Assembly (NCBI RefSeq): GCF_024436415.1
Contig: NZ_JAFMZQ010000001.1
Coordinates: 1,736,001 to 1,800,000 of the forward strand
DNA from: Pedobacter deserti
Lineage (GTDB): Bacteria; Bacteroidota; Bacteroidia; Sphingobacteriales; Sphingobacteriaceae
Reading direction: 5' to 3'
Length of the DNA stretch: 64,000 nucleotides
The translations under genes were made by a program, and so were the position numbers. Below are positions 9,951 through 18,605 of the stretch, one piece after another (positions within the stretch are counted from its first letter, which is position 1; each line of letters begins with the position of its first letter). The notes below the pieces were generated by a model, which was not told the origin of the DNA, did no database searches, and saw only the letters and a program-made list of their open reading frames with translations.

Positions 9951-11417
9951 ATGAGAATTCAAATTGAACGTAAACCAGTAAAAGTATATCCAGATCCCAA
10001 ACGCGTTATTGCCCGGTTCTTTTTTAACGGACAGGAACGTGCAATAGATGTTGTTAAACGCGTCATGCAGCTTACCGACCAGGAAGTGTTCGGGCTTATA
10101 TCGCCCCTGCTCCAGGAGTATTCCAAGCGGCATAGAAACATTACCAAGATCCTTACCAGGCACTGCAAGCGGGTCAAGAACGCTATTGCGGAGGCGGGTT
10201 TCGATTTTGATGATATCGACAAAGACCGCAAGCTGCTTCTCGGTTCCTATTTTACGCACGAATATTCGATCGAATCGGCCGCTTTCTTTAACCCTTCTGT
10301 GGTGGAGGATCCCGATCAGTCGGACCTGGTAGATGGTGAAAAGCGTGTAATCATCAGTTTCCGTGCCGTTGGGGAAGGGCACATCTCTTCTGTGATCTTC
10401 CGCCGTGCGCTTATCGACCGCAATCACAACATTACGGTGATCCCTGCGGGCAATTATATCGACGAAGCGGAGGTCATCAAAAATGCCGTCTACAATAAGC
10501 GGCTATTCCTTAAAAAGGCGGCCGACTCCAAGATTGATATTGAAATACTCGATGAGGTAGGGCAGAAGCTGGAAGACAAGTTTGATTATGCCACGCTTAG
10601 GAAGATTATCCTCGATGGTAAGAACCTGAATGAAAATGATGTTCGTAAGCTCGAATACGACAAGATCCTGTGGCTGTCGGACACCTATCATGAGATCAGC
10701 TTCTCAAGGGATACCGATATCTCAGACCGTGTCATCTTCCCGATCTCCGAATTTGAGCGCAAAGGTATAGAAGATGCTCGCTTTGTGCGCTTTATCAAGG
10801 ATGATGGTTCCGTGATTTACTACGCCACTTATACGGCGTTCGACGGGGCGATGATTATGCCTAAGCTGCTGCAAACGACCGACTTTTACGATTTTAAGAT
10901 CAGTCCCCTGCACGGTGTAGGTGCGCAGAACAAGAACCTGGCACTGTTTCCGAGGAAGATCAATGGTAAATATGTTATGATGTCGCGTATCGACGGCTGC
11001 AATAATTATCTCATGTATTCCGACAAGCTCACTGTGTGGGACAACCCGGTTAAACTGCAGGAACCTAAGTTCTCCTGGGAATTTATCCAGATCGGTAACT
11101 GCGGTTCGCCTATAGAAACGGAAGCCGGCTGGCTTGTGATTACGCATGGCGTCGGACCAATGCGCCGCTATTGTCTGGGTGCAAGTCTGTTCGACCTGAA
11201 CGATCCGTCTATCGAAATCGGGCGCCTCCGTGAGCCTTTGGTTATTCCTAACAATGACGAGCGTGAGGGCTATGTACCCAACGTATTATATTCCTGCGGG
11301 GCGATCATCCACAACGGTGAATTGATCATCCCTTACGGATTGTCCGATTACTGCTCATCATTTGCCGGTGTTAAACTCGACGTGCTGCTCGAAAAGTTAA
11401 AGCACTCCGCATTATAA
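9951..11417 (+). CDS. GH130 family beta-mannoside phosphorylase/hydrolase
   Basis: The 488-residue cytoplasmic protein has no signal peptide. Residues about 1-270 form a family-specific N-terminal extension, and the C-terminal five-bladed propeller carries GH130 hallmarks: GIEDARFVRF (the GxEDxR motif), YYATYTAFDG, and later GPMRRYCLGASLFDL. GH130 enzymes mostly use inorganic phosphate to split beta-mannosidic bonds to mannose-1-phosphate, although some are hydrolases. Activity and linkage cannot be read from sequence alone. It faces two GT4 glycosyltransferase genes with only 25 bp between stops, which suggests a joint role in making and degrading a mannan-type glycan (inference). Confidence 0.85.
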   Translation: MRIQIERKPVKVYPDPKRVIARFFFNGQERAIDVVKRVMQLTDQEVFGLISPLLQEYSKRHRNITKILTRHCKRVKNAIAEAGFDFDDIDKDRKLLLGSYFTHEYSIESAAFFNPSVVEDPDQSDLVDGEKRVIISFRAVGEGHISSVIFRRALIDRNHNITVIPAGNYIDEAEVIKNAVYNKRLFLKKAADSKIDIEILDEVGQKLEDKFDYATLRKIILDGKNLNENDVRKLEYDKILWLSDTYHEISFSRDTDISDRVIFPISEFERKGIEDARFVRFIKDDGSVIYYATYTAFDGAMIMPKLLQTTDFYDFKISPLHGVGAQNKNLALFPRKINGKYVMMSRIDGCNNYLMYSDKLTVWDNPVKLQEPKFSWEFIQIGNCGSPIETEAGWLVITHGVGPMRRYCLGASLFDLNDPSIEIGRLREPLVIPNNDEREGYVPNVLYSCGAIIHNGELIIPYGLSDYCSSFAGVKLDVLLEKLKHSAL

Positions 11418-11442
11418 TACGGGCAGGGAAAGCTTATAAAAT

Positions 11443-12444
11443 TTAAAGAATCTGATGGTAGAGGGCGATATAGTCTTCTACCATTTTTTGTTGCGAGAAA
11501 TTGTCCATAGCCCAGTCGCGGCAAGCCTGTCTGTCGATTCGCGATAAGTCGGCAATACATGCCCCGGCCTCATCTGCATCCCGTACCAGGAAGCCGGTCT
11601 CCCTGTCGCGAATCAGCTCAGGCATAGAGCCCCGGTTAAAGGCCACAACGGGCGTTCCGCAAAACATGGCCTCCGCTACGCTGAGTCCAAATGGCTCATC
11701 GAAGTTTATAGGGTGCAACAGGGCAGCCGCATGGCCGAGCAGTTCATTCCGCTTTTCCGGGCCGGCCGAACCGATAAAAACGATCTGATCGTCGAGCTGC
11801 GGTTCCACCTTATCCTTAAAATACCCCGCATCCTGAACAATGCCCGCGATGATGAGTTGTCGACCGCTTTTGCGCGCAATCTCAATCGCCTCGGCCGTGC
11901 CCTTATCAGGATGAATACGTCCGAAGAACAGCAGATACTCATCCGGATCGGGCCGGAAGGTAAACTGTTCCGACTGCAGGCCGTTATACACCGTAGCCAG
12001 GTAATGCAGCGAAGAATGCCGGTCAGAATTGCTGATCGATACATAATGTCCTTTGCTGTTATACTTCTGGTACACCGGAATGATCTTTTCCGAAGAGAAA
12101 CCATGGATCGTCGTGATGAGCGGCGTCTTAATCAGTCCCGAATAGGTGAGGGGAAGGAAGTCGAAATGATTATGGATCAGATCAAACCCAGAAGCCTGCT
12201 CCATCAGGTTGCTAATGTGCAGGCATTCGGCCACTTTTGCATCTGTTTCCCGGTCTTCTTCATATCCTGCAGGTACCACAGCTTCAAGCCGACCTTTGGT
12301 AAGCGAATCTCCTGTGGCAAACAGGGTAACGTCTACTCCCTTTGCGGCAAGTCCCTCAGTGAGGTTGGAGGCCATTTGTTCCCATGGGCCATAGTGGCGT
12401 GGCGGAGTGCGCCACGCTACCGGCGCCAGCACAGCTATCTTCAT
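11443..12444 (-). CDS. GT4 family glycosyltransferase
   Basis: The 333-residue GT-B enzyme starts MKIAVLAPVAW with PPRHYGPWEQMASNLTEGL, typical of the short GT4 branch. The C-terminal half has the nucleotide-sugar site: LLFFGRIHPDKGTAEAIEIAR, then EPFGLSVAEAMFCGTPVVAF, whose E-x7-E motif is the GT4 donor site. It is a retaining transferase acting in the cytoplasm or at the inner membrane, using an NDP-sugar. The gene starts 11 bp after the stop of the larger GT4 fusion gene, so the two form one operon. Given the neighbouring GH130 gene, a mannose donor is plausible but not shown. Confidence 0.88.
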   Translation of the reverse strand: MKIAVLAPVAWRTPPRHYGPWEQMASNLTEGLAAKGVDVTLFATGDSLTKGRLEAVVPAGYEEDRETDAKVAECLHISNLMEQASGFDLIHNHFDFLPLTYSGLIKTPLITTIHGFSSEKIIPVYQKYNSKGHYVSISNSDRHSSLHYLATVYNGLQSEQFTFRPDPDEYLLFFGRIHPDKGTAEAIEIARKSGRQLIIAGIVQDAGYFKDKVEPQLDDQIVFIGSAGPEKRNELLGHAAALLHPINFDEPFGLSVAEAMFCGTPVVAFNRGSMPELIRDRETGFLVRDADEAGACIADLSRIDRQACRDWAMDNFSQQKMVEDYIALYHQIL

Positions 12445-12455
12445 GTGCCGCTGGG

Positions 12456-14738
12456 TTAAAAAGCCTGCTTCTGGGCAGCAACCAGGTCGCTGCTCTGAAT
12501 AAACTCGTATTCGAACTCCAGCGCCTTAAGCACAGTAAGGTGCGATATCCAGTAAGCCAGCGTACTTTCAGCACCCTGATTCCGGTTAATGCCGTGCGGC
12601 TGTAAACCGTCGCCGCAACCCTTGGTTTCATGGTCGTACAGCGGCAGGTGCAGACTGTTCTCACCCAGGAACCACTGATAAGACAGATACATCTGCTTGA
12701 TATAAGCCAGGTCGTGCGTAATCTCGTAGGCCTTGAAATACATCAGCACCATGGCCATGGTTTCAATGGCCTGCTGGTCGTATATCGCCATTTCGCCATT
12801 GTCCCTGTACAGCCAGCCATCGTTGCCAACAGGGTTTAGGTAACCGTTGATCAGCGTTTTCTGAGTCAGGTACTCCATACTTTCCAGGGCAATGTCCATC
12901 GACTCCTTATCTTCCGTAACCTCATAATGGCACAGCAGCGCAAGCGGCAGGATGGCATTATCGTAGGTCAGCTTCTCCTCAAACCAGTGCCAATGGCCCT
13001 GTTTGTTGTTCTTATAAGCATTCTTTAAGGGTACCGCCAACTGGTCGATCTGCTCGCGGATATGGCCGTCGTACGGGTGGGATTTCAGGAAATGCATCAG
13101 TCCGATCATGGTATTGGCAATACCGCGCAGGTGTACCAGGTTTTTAAAGTGAGGTACCGATTTCAGGAACAGTTCTGAGGCAAACTCACGATAGGAATTG
13201 TTGGGCGCATTATTGATCAGATAGCCCAGGGCCCATATCGTACGACCAAAAGAATCTTCTGAACCTACCTCATCCAGGTATTCCCGCTTAAAGCTCAGGA
13301 AGTTCCTGAAGTTGCCATCATCGCACTGCATGTACTGAATGTAGCTGAGGTAGATCGGCAGCAGGTCGAGCGCTGCCCGGCTCTTGTTCTGCTGGTAGGC
13401 CAGGATCGTTAAGATCAGCGCCCGGGCGTTATCGTCGAGGCAATACCCCTCCTTGAGGTTGGGGATGCCGTATTTCGCATGCTGTACAATACCAGTATCG
13501 TCGGTAAGCCGCTGAATATGCGCCAGACTGAACGCCGGCATCATATCCGGATCGATGATCGGCTTGCCGCCGTTCTCACGCTCCGAGAGGAATTTGTCGA
13601 TCGCCTCATCCAGCACATCTACAAACACTTCGCCGATGCGCGGCCAGCGGATATGCAGGCCATATTCAAAAGCATCCGCTTTCATCTGCTGCAGTTTTTC
13701 CCGGTCGGCAAACAGCTCATTCACAATATTGGCCAGCCCGTCCGCATCTTTAAAGTCGAACAGCCTTCCGCGATGATCAGCCAGCAGTTCCTGGGCATGC
13801 CAGTACGGTGTGGACACTACAGCGGCACCAGCACCTACGGCATACGAAAGCGTTCCGCTGGTGATTTGCGCCTCATTCAGGTAAGGCGTGATGTACATGT
13901 CGCATGCCGTCAGGTAGTCGTGCAGATCTTCCTCTGAGACAAACTTATTGATAAAGGTGATGTTGTTTTCGACATTTAATTTACGGGCCAGACGTTTCAG
14001 GCTGTCGCGATACTCTTCACCCGAACTCCGGATAACCCCGGGGTGCGTTGCGCCCAGAACCACATACATCACATCAGGGTTCTTTTCCACTATTTTTGGT
14101 AGCGCCTCGATAACCGTTTCCAGTCCCTTGTTCCGGCTTAGCAGACCAAAAGTGAACAGCACTTTCCGGTCTTTAAAGGCAATCAGGTTTTTGACCGGGT
14201 TGTTGGCCTTAGGTTCAAGATCAGGCACACCATGCTCAATCAGCTGTATTTTATCGAAAGGAATCCCGTAAATGCTAGTCAGGAAGCCCACTGCTCTGTG
14301 ACTCATCACCACGATGCGCGAAGAGTGCCGTGCAATTTCCCGGAGAACGGTCAGCTGCATATAATCCGGATCTTTCAACACAGTATGGAAGATCGTGATC
14401 AGCGGCTTTTGCAAGCGCGCAATAAAGGGCAGGATATACACCCCGTTCTCACCGCCGAAGATACCGTATTCATGTTCAAGTATACATACATCGGCCAGAC
14501 CGGTATTGATGAAATCGGCCGCCCGGATGTAATCCTTTTGGTTTTCCTGACGGATTACATATTTAACTTCAGATGGATATTCGTATTCGTTAAGGTTGTC
14601 GCTGTCGTTCATGGCGACCACAAAGCTGTCTTCCGAAACAGTGTTTTTATATTGGCCTATAGCTTTTAAGAGGTTATTGTTGAAGGTTGCAATGCCACAT
14701 TCGCGCGGCGGGTAGGTCGATATATAAGCAATTTTCAT
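12456..14738 (-). CDS. GT4 glycosyltransferase fused to an alpha/alpha-barrel domain
   Basis: The 760-residue two-domain protein has an N-terminal GT4 glycosyltransferase (residues about 1-385): MKIAYISTYPPRECGIATFNNNL, EHEYGIFGGENGVYILPF, LFTFGLLSRNKGLETVIEALP and EAQITSGTLSYAVGAGAAVVSTP. From about 400 the sequence turns alpha-helical with Trp/Gly-rich repeats (FSLAHIQRLTDDTGIVQHA, LDDNARALILTI, DSFGRTIWALGYL, HWHWFEEKLTYDNAILPLAL, NGYLNPVGNDGWLYRDNG). This is typical of an (alpha/alpha)6 toroid as in glycoside hydrolases or epimerases. The fusion probably couples sugar transfer to recognition or trimming of the same glycan. The exact activity is unknown. It is the first gene of the two-gene - strand operon. 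Confidence 0.85.
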   Translation of the reverse strand: MKIAYISTYPPRECGIATFNNNLLKAIGQYKNTVSEDSFVVAMNDSDNLNEYEYPSEVKYVIRQENQKDYIRAADFINTGLADVCILEHEYGIFGGENGVYILPFIARLQKPLITIFHTVLKDPDYMQLTVLREIARHSSRIVVMSHRAVGFLTSIYGIPFDKIQLIEHGVPDLEPKANNPVKNLIAFKDRKVLFTFGLLSRNKGLETVIEALPKIVEKNPDVMYVVLGATHPGVIRSSGEEYRDSLKRLARKLNVENNITFINKFVSEEDLHDYLTACDMYITPYLNEAQITSGTLSYAVGAGAAVVSTPYWHAQELLADHRGRLFDFKDADGLANIVNELFADREKLQQMKADAFEYGLHIRWPRIGEVFVDVLDEAIDKFLSERENGGKPIIDPDMMPAFSLAHIQRLTDDTGIVQHAKYGIPNLKEGYCLDDNARALILTILAYQQNKSRAALDLLPIYLSYIQYMQCDDGNFRNFLSFKREYLDEVGSEDSFGRTIWALGYLINNAPNNSYREFASELFLKSVPHFKNLVHLRGIANTMIGLMHFLKSHPYDGHIREQIDQLAVPLKNAYKNNKQGHWHWFEEKLTYDNAILPLALLCHYEVTEDKESMDIALESMEYLTQKTLINGYLNPVGNDGWLYRDNGEMAIYDQQAIETMAMVLMYFKAYEITHDLAYIKQMYLSYQWFLGENSLHLPLYDHETKGCGDGLQPHGINRNQGAESTLAYWISHLTVLKALEFEYEFIQSSDLVAAQKQAF

Positions 14739-14879
14739 GATAAAGTACGTGATATGCCTCTATAACAAACGAAGCGGGAAAAAGTTCTTAGCGAATCAAG
14801 TTTATTTAGGTATTTCTTTAAAAGCTTAAACAGAATATTTTCTCTCCAAAAAGCATGAAAGGAGCCGAAGCCCATGGCA

Positions 14880-17492
14880 TTACGCCATGTGCTCCGGTTC
14901 TTCTGTGTTCAGGAAGACAAACTTGTGATCGAACATGTCGAGTTTGATCTTGCTGTCCTTATTTACCGTCCCGGCAAGGATCTCCTTGGAAAGCTCGTTC
15001 AGGATGCGTTTCTGGATCACCCGCTTCAGCGGACGTGCACCAAACTGCGGATCGTAGCCCAGTTCTGCCAGCCAGTCGAGCGCCTCGTTGGAAGCCTCCA
15101 GGCTTATGCCCATTTCTGCCAGGGTATCCTGTACCTGCCTGAACTGCAGCGCTACAATGTCGCGCAGCTCGGTCCTGTTGAGCGGCGTAAACATGATCAG
15201 CTCGTCTATCCTGTTCAGGAATTCCGGCCTGATGGTCTGTTTCAGTAACTCAAAGAGCTCATTCTTGGTCTTGGCCAGCACCGCATCGTGATTTTCCTCG
15301 TCGAGCGATTTAAAGTTCTCCTGGATGAGGTGCGAACCAATGTTGGACGTCATAATGATGATCGTGTTTTTGAAATTCACCACCCGGCCCTTGTTATCCG
15401 TAAGCCGCCCGTCGTCGAGCACCTGCAGCAGGATGTTGAACACATCCGGATGTGCCTTTTCGATCTCATCGAGCAGCACCACTGAGTAAGGCTTGCGGCG
15501 TACGGCCTCAGTAAGCTGACCACCTTCGTCGTAGCCAACATATCCCGGAGGCGCCCCAATTAAGCGCGACACCGCATGGCGCTCCTGGTACTCGCTCATA
15601 TCTATCCTGGTCATGGCATTCTCGTCGTTGAACAGGAACTCAGCCAGTGCTTTCGCCAGCTCGGTTTTACCCACACCTGTTGTACCGAGGAAAATAAACG
15701 AGCCGATAGGCTTGCGCTTGTCCTGCAAGCCCGCTCTCGAACGTCGTATGGCATCAGAAATGGCCTCTATGGCTTCGTGCTGACCAGCCACGCGTTTGTG
15801 CAGTTCATTTTCGAGGTTCAGCAGTTTCTCGCGTTCGCTGGAAACAAGCTTGGTCACCGGAATGCCTGTCCACCGCCCAACCACACCTGCAATATCATCG
15901 GCGGTTACTTCCTCTTTCAGCATGCGGCTTTCTTTCTGCAAGGCTTCCAGTTCCGCTTTGAGCTGGTCTACCTTATCCTGCGAGGCCTTGATCTTGCCAT
16001 AGCGAAGTTCGGCAACCTTACCATAGTCGCCCGCCCGCTCGGCCTGTTCAGCTTCCAGTTTAAAGTTTTCGATCTGCTTCAGCTCGGTATTGATGTTGTC
16101 GACCATATCCTTTTCGCCCTGCCATTTCGCTTTGATCTCGTCACGTTCGGCCGATAGGTTAGCGATTTCTTCGGTAAGCGATTGCACCTTATTCTTATCG
16201 TTTTCCCGCTTAATGGCCTCGCGTTCAATCTCCAGCTGCATGATGCGGCGGTTCAGTTCATCTACCTTTTCCGGCACGCTGTCCATTTCCAGGCGCAGTT
16301 TAGAAGCCGCCTCATCCATCAGGTCAATCGCCTTATCCGGCAAAAAGCGGTCGGCTATATAGCGCTGCGACATCTCTACCGCGGCAATAATGGCCTCGTC
16401 TTTTATACGTACCTTATGGTGGGTTTCATAGCGCTCTTTCAGTCCCCTTAAAATAGAGATCGCGTCCTGGGTATCCGGCTCGTCTACCATCACTTTCTGG
16501 AAACGGCGTTCAAGCGCCTTGTCTTTTTCCAGATATTTCTGATATTCATCGAGCGTAGTGGCACCAATGGCCCTTAGTTCGCCGCGCGCCAGGGCAGGCT
16601 TTAAGATATTGGCTGCATCCATAGCGCCCTCGCCACCGCCGGCACCAACAAGGGTATGTATTTCGTCGATAAACAGGATGATCTCCCCGTCGCTCTGTGT
16701 CACCTCTTTCACCACGGCTTTCAATCGCTCTTCAAACTCGCCTTTGTATTTGGCCCCGGCAATCAGCGCACCCATATCGAGCGAGTACACTACCTTGCTT
16801 TTCAGGTTTGACGGAACATCGCCTTTGATGATTCTGAAGGCGATACCCTCGGCAATGGCCGTTTTACCAACACCCGGTTCACCGATCAGGATCGGGTTGT
16901 TCTTGGTACGTCTCGAAAGAATCTGGATCACGCGCCTGATCTCCTCATCGCGACCGATCACCGGGTCCAGTTTACCCGACTCGGCAAATTCGTTCAGGTT
17001 GCGCGCATATTTACTCAGTGCGTTATAGGTCGCCTCAGCGTTCTGGTCGGTCACCCGGCTATCGCCCCGAAGCGCCGTAATGGCCGCTTTCAGGTCTTTT
17101 TCGTTAACGCCCTGGTCTTTAAGTATCTTGGAAGTATTGTCGTTTACGGCAAACAAACCCAGCAAGAGGTGTTCTACCGACACGAACTCGTCTTTAAATT
17201 CTTTCAGGAAAGTCTGCGCCTTCTGCAAAGCCGAGTTGCTGCCCGAGGTAAGGTATGGGCCGCTGCCCGTCACTTTCGGGAATTTCTGGATCTGTGTGTC
17301 CAGGTGCTGGTTGACCACATTAAGATTTACGTTAAGTTTCTTCAATACATAAGAAACCACGTTCTCATCAACAGTAAGCAAACCCTTTAACAGGTGCGCT
17401 GTCTCAATAGCCTGTTGCTGATTGCCCTGGGCTATTTCAGAAGCCTGTTGAACGGCTTCCTGTGCTTTAATTGTGAAATTATTGAAGTTCAT
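14880..17492 (-). CDS. clpB: ATP-dependent chaperone ClpB
   Basis: The disaggregase of the Hsp100 family works with DnaK to rescue aggregated proteins. The 870-residue protein has an N domain (1-~150, [19 protein letters not shown]), NBD1 with Walker [14 protein letters not shown] and Walker [16 protein letters not shown], a long coiled-coil middle domain (about 410-530), and NBD2 with [14 protein letters not shown] and [13 protein letters not shown]. The length fits ClpB and the middle domain separates it from ClpA/ClpC. A longer frame to 17642 adds 50 residues unlike any ClpB N-terminus, so the ATG at 17492 is taken. It is probably stress-inducible. The upstream gap is rich in short repeats that could be operators. 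Confidence 0.97.
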   Translation of the reverse strand: MNFNNFTIKAQEAVQQASEIAQGNQQQAIETAHLLKGLLTVDENVVSYVLKKLNVNLNVVNQHLDTQIQKFPKVTGSGPYLTSGSNSALQKAQTFLKEFKDEFVSVEHLLLGLFAVNDNTSKILKDQGVNEKDLKAAITALRGDSRVTDQNAEATYNALSKYARNLNEFAESGKLDPVIGRDEEIRRVIQILSRRTKNNPILIGEPGVGKTAIAEGIAFRIIKGDVPSNLKSKVVYSLDMGALIAGAKYKGEFEERLKAVVKEVTQSDGEIILFIDEIHTLVGAGGGEGAMDAANILKPALARGELRAIGATTLDEYQKYLEKDKALERRFQKVMVDEPDTQDAISILRGLKERYETHHKVRIKDEAIIAAVEMSQRYIADRFLPDKAIDLMDEAASKLRLEMDSVPEKVDELNRRIMQLEIEREAIKRENDKNKVQSLTEEIANLSAERDEIKAKWQGEKDMVDNINTELKQIENFKLEAEQAERAGDYGKVAELRYGKIKASQDKVDQLKAELEALQKESRMLKEEVTADDIAGVVGRWTGIPVTKLVSSEREKLLNLENELHKRVAGQHEAIEAISDAIRRSRAGLQDKRKPIGSFIFLGTTGVGKTELAKALAEFLFNDENAMTRIDMSEYQERHAVSRLIGAPPGYVGYDEGGQLTEAVRRKPYSVVLLDEIEKAHPDVFNILLQVLDDGRLTDNKGRVVNFKNTIIIMTSNIGSHLIQENFKSLDEENHDAVLAKTKNELFELLKQTIRPEFLNRIDELIMFTPLNRTELRDIVALQFRQVQDTLAEMGISLEASNEALDWLAELGYDPQFGARPLKRVIQKRILNELSKEILAGTVNKDSKIKLDMFDHKFVFLNTEEPEHMA

Positions 17493-17606
17493 GGCAAGGG
17501 TTAAACAAAGGAAATGCCATGCAGGTTTTCTGTGTGTTTTCGGAAAAAATGTCCGTTTAGATTGATTTTGGCTGACTTTATGGCTGGTTCTCGCCGCTAC
17601 CAAGTA

Positions 17607-17681
17607 GTACCCTATTGGGGGGCATTCCCTCACATAAAACACACATCAGACACATTTCCTTCACAAAAAGGTACCCTATTG
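17607..17681. repeat. Pair of identical 11-bp motifs GTACCCTATTG
   Basis: GTACCCTATTG occurs at 17607-17617 and again at 17671-17681, 64 bp apart, in the 406-bp gap between clpB and the DUF2807 gene. The second copy abuts the 11-bp tandem array that starts at 17680. The pair could be paired operator sites. The gap holds no supported gene. Confidence 0.5.
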
Positions 17682-17723
17682 TGGCTTAATTGTGAACAAG
17701 GTGTGAACGAAGTGTGAGCCAGC
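17680..17723. repeat. Four-unit degenerate tandem repeat, period 11 bp
   Basis: The units are TGTGGCTTAAT, TGTGAACAAGG, TGTGAACGAAG and TGTGAGCCAGC, in exact 11-bp phase. All share TGTG at positions 1-4. The period is close to one helical turn, so any protein reading the TGTG core would bind on one face. It lies upstream of both clpB (-) and the DUF2807 gene (+). Confidence 0.6.
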
Positions 17724-17758
17724 ATTCACCCAGGTAGGTTTAAAGGGCATTCATGTTA

Positions 17759-17792
17759 CGGGCGTTGGTCGAGAAAATCCGGGCGTTGGTCG
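17759..17792. repeat. Direct repeat of 13 bp CGGGCGTTGGTCG, spaced 21 bp
   Basis: Perfect copies lie at 17759-17771 and 17780-17792. The 21-bp start-to-start distance is two helical turns, as expected for tandem sites of a dimeric regulator. It is about 107 bp before the DUF2807 start and about 270 bp from the clpB start. Confidence 0.6.
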
Positions 17793-17898
17793 GCAACTCC
17801 ATTGCAATGGTATATTCCGCAAAAAATGGCTGAAACGTTTCGATGTGCCCGTCGTCTTAACTACAAAAATAACGGAAAAACATTTAAACAATAAAGAC

Positions 17899-18510
17899 AT
17901 GAAAACAATTACTAAAACATTATTCGCCGGATTATTCACCCTGATGGTAAGTGCCTCTTCGATGGCTACCACTTTTGCGGCCAACACGACACACAGCATC
18001 AACACTGCCCGTAGTTTTAACAAAATATGGGTAGCAGGAAACGTAAAGATCATCCTGAGCCAGAGTGAAAAAGAAGGCGTGTTTGTCGACGAGACTTTCA
18101 ATCCGGATAAAACATCGGTGCTAAGCAAAGGACAGACCTTGTACATCAACACTATGGAGAGCTCGCAGGTTACGATCCGGGTTGCGGTAAAAGATCTGCA
18201 CCGCATTGAGGCTGCAGGAAGCGCGGTGGTAGTGAGCAGCAATAACATTAATGTTGACTTTTTGCAGGTATTTGCAAGCCAGAATGCCAAGGTTAAAGTA
18301 AGCGCGATCACCGGCGATCTGTATACTGTAGTGAAAGAAGACGCAGTGTTGAAGATGAGCGGTACTGCCGGTCAGCACACCCTGGTAGCGGGCAATATGA
18401 AGAATGTTAAACTGGACAACCTTGTAGCGCAAAAAACCATCCGCAAAGCGCCGGAAATGATGATCGCCACGCAAGAGTATGCCGCGATAAAACAAGATAC
18501 GGTTAGGTAG
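17899..18510 (+). CDS. Secreted DUF2807 (GIN-domain-like) protein
   Basis: From ATG 17899 the protein has 203 residues, beginning MKTITKTLFAGLFTLMVSAS, a signal peptide. An in-frame start at 17845 would put polar residues before the signal and is rejected. The body is a single repetitive beta domain (FNKIWVAGNVKIILSQSE, VTIRVAVKDLHRIEAAGSAVVVSS, FASQNAKVKVSAITGDLY) matching the putative autotransporter-adhesin head or DUF2807 pattern common in Bacteroidota. It is likely periplasmic or surface-exposed, role unknown. It is followed by a strong terminator and is probably a single-gene unit. Confidence 0.75.
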   Translation: MKTITKTLFAGLFTLMVSASSMATTFAANTTHSINTARSFNKIWVAGNVKIILSQSEKEGVFVDETFNPDKTSVLSKGQTLYINTMESSQVTIRVAVKDLHRIEAAGSAVVVSSNNINVDFLQVFASQNAKVKVSAITGDLYTVVKEDAVLKMSGTAGQHTLVAGNMKNVKLDNLVAQKTIRKAPEMMIATQEYAAIKQDTVR

Positions 18511-18534
18511 GGTACAGGCTATAAAGCCTGCATG

Positions 18535-18569
18535 AAGCACAGCTGGCCGGGTGGCCGCTGTGCTTTTTT
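18535..18569 (+). terminator. Intrinsic terminator after the DUF2807 gene
   Basis: The stem AAGCACAGC / GCTGTGCTT (18535-18543 with 18557-18565) extends inward by GGCC/GGCC around a GGGT loop and is followed by six T residues. Confidence 0.9.
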
Positions 18570-18576
18570 ATTTAGC

Positions 18577-18584
18577 TATATTTG
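18577..18584 (+). promoter_or_regulatory. -7 promoter element TATATTTG of the MFS gene
   Basis: A perfect TAnnTTTG sits directly after the preceding terminator. It would start transcription near 18589, leaving a leader of about 17 nt before ATG 18606. It rules out the in-frame TTG at 18582, which lies inside the element. Confidence 0.6.
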
Positions 18585-18605
18585 CAGGCCCGACGATGTA
18601 ACCCA

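Noticed and set aside
14873..14889. CATGGC-ATTAC-GCCATG hairpin at the clpB stop as a terminator
   Set aside because: No T-run follows on the - strand, so it does not meet the intrinsic terminator pattern.
17493..17642. 50-residue N-terminal extension of ClpB
   Set aside because: The extension does not resemble any ClpB N-terminus, while the ATG at 17492 gives the usual [11 protein letters not shown] start.
17751..18311. - strand frame of 186 codons over the DUF2807 gene and its upstream repeats
   Set aside because: It is antisense to a gene with a clear signal peptide and domain, and the product is low-complexity hydrophobic sequence without a known fold.
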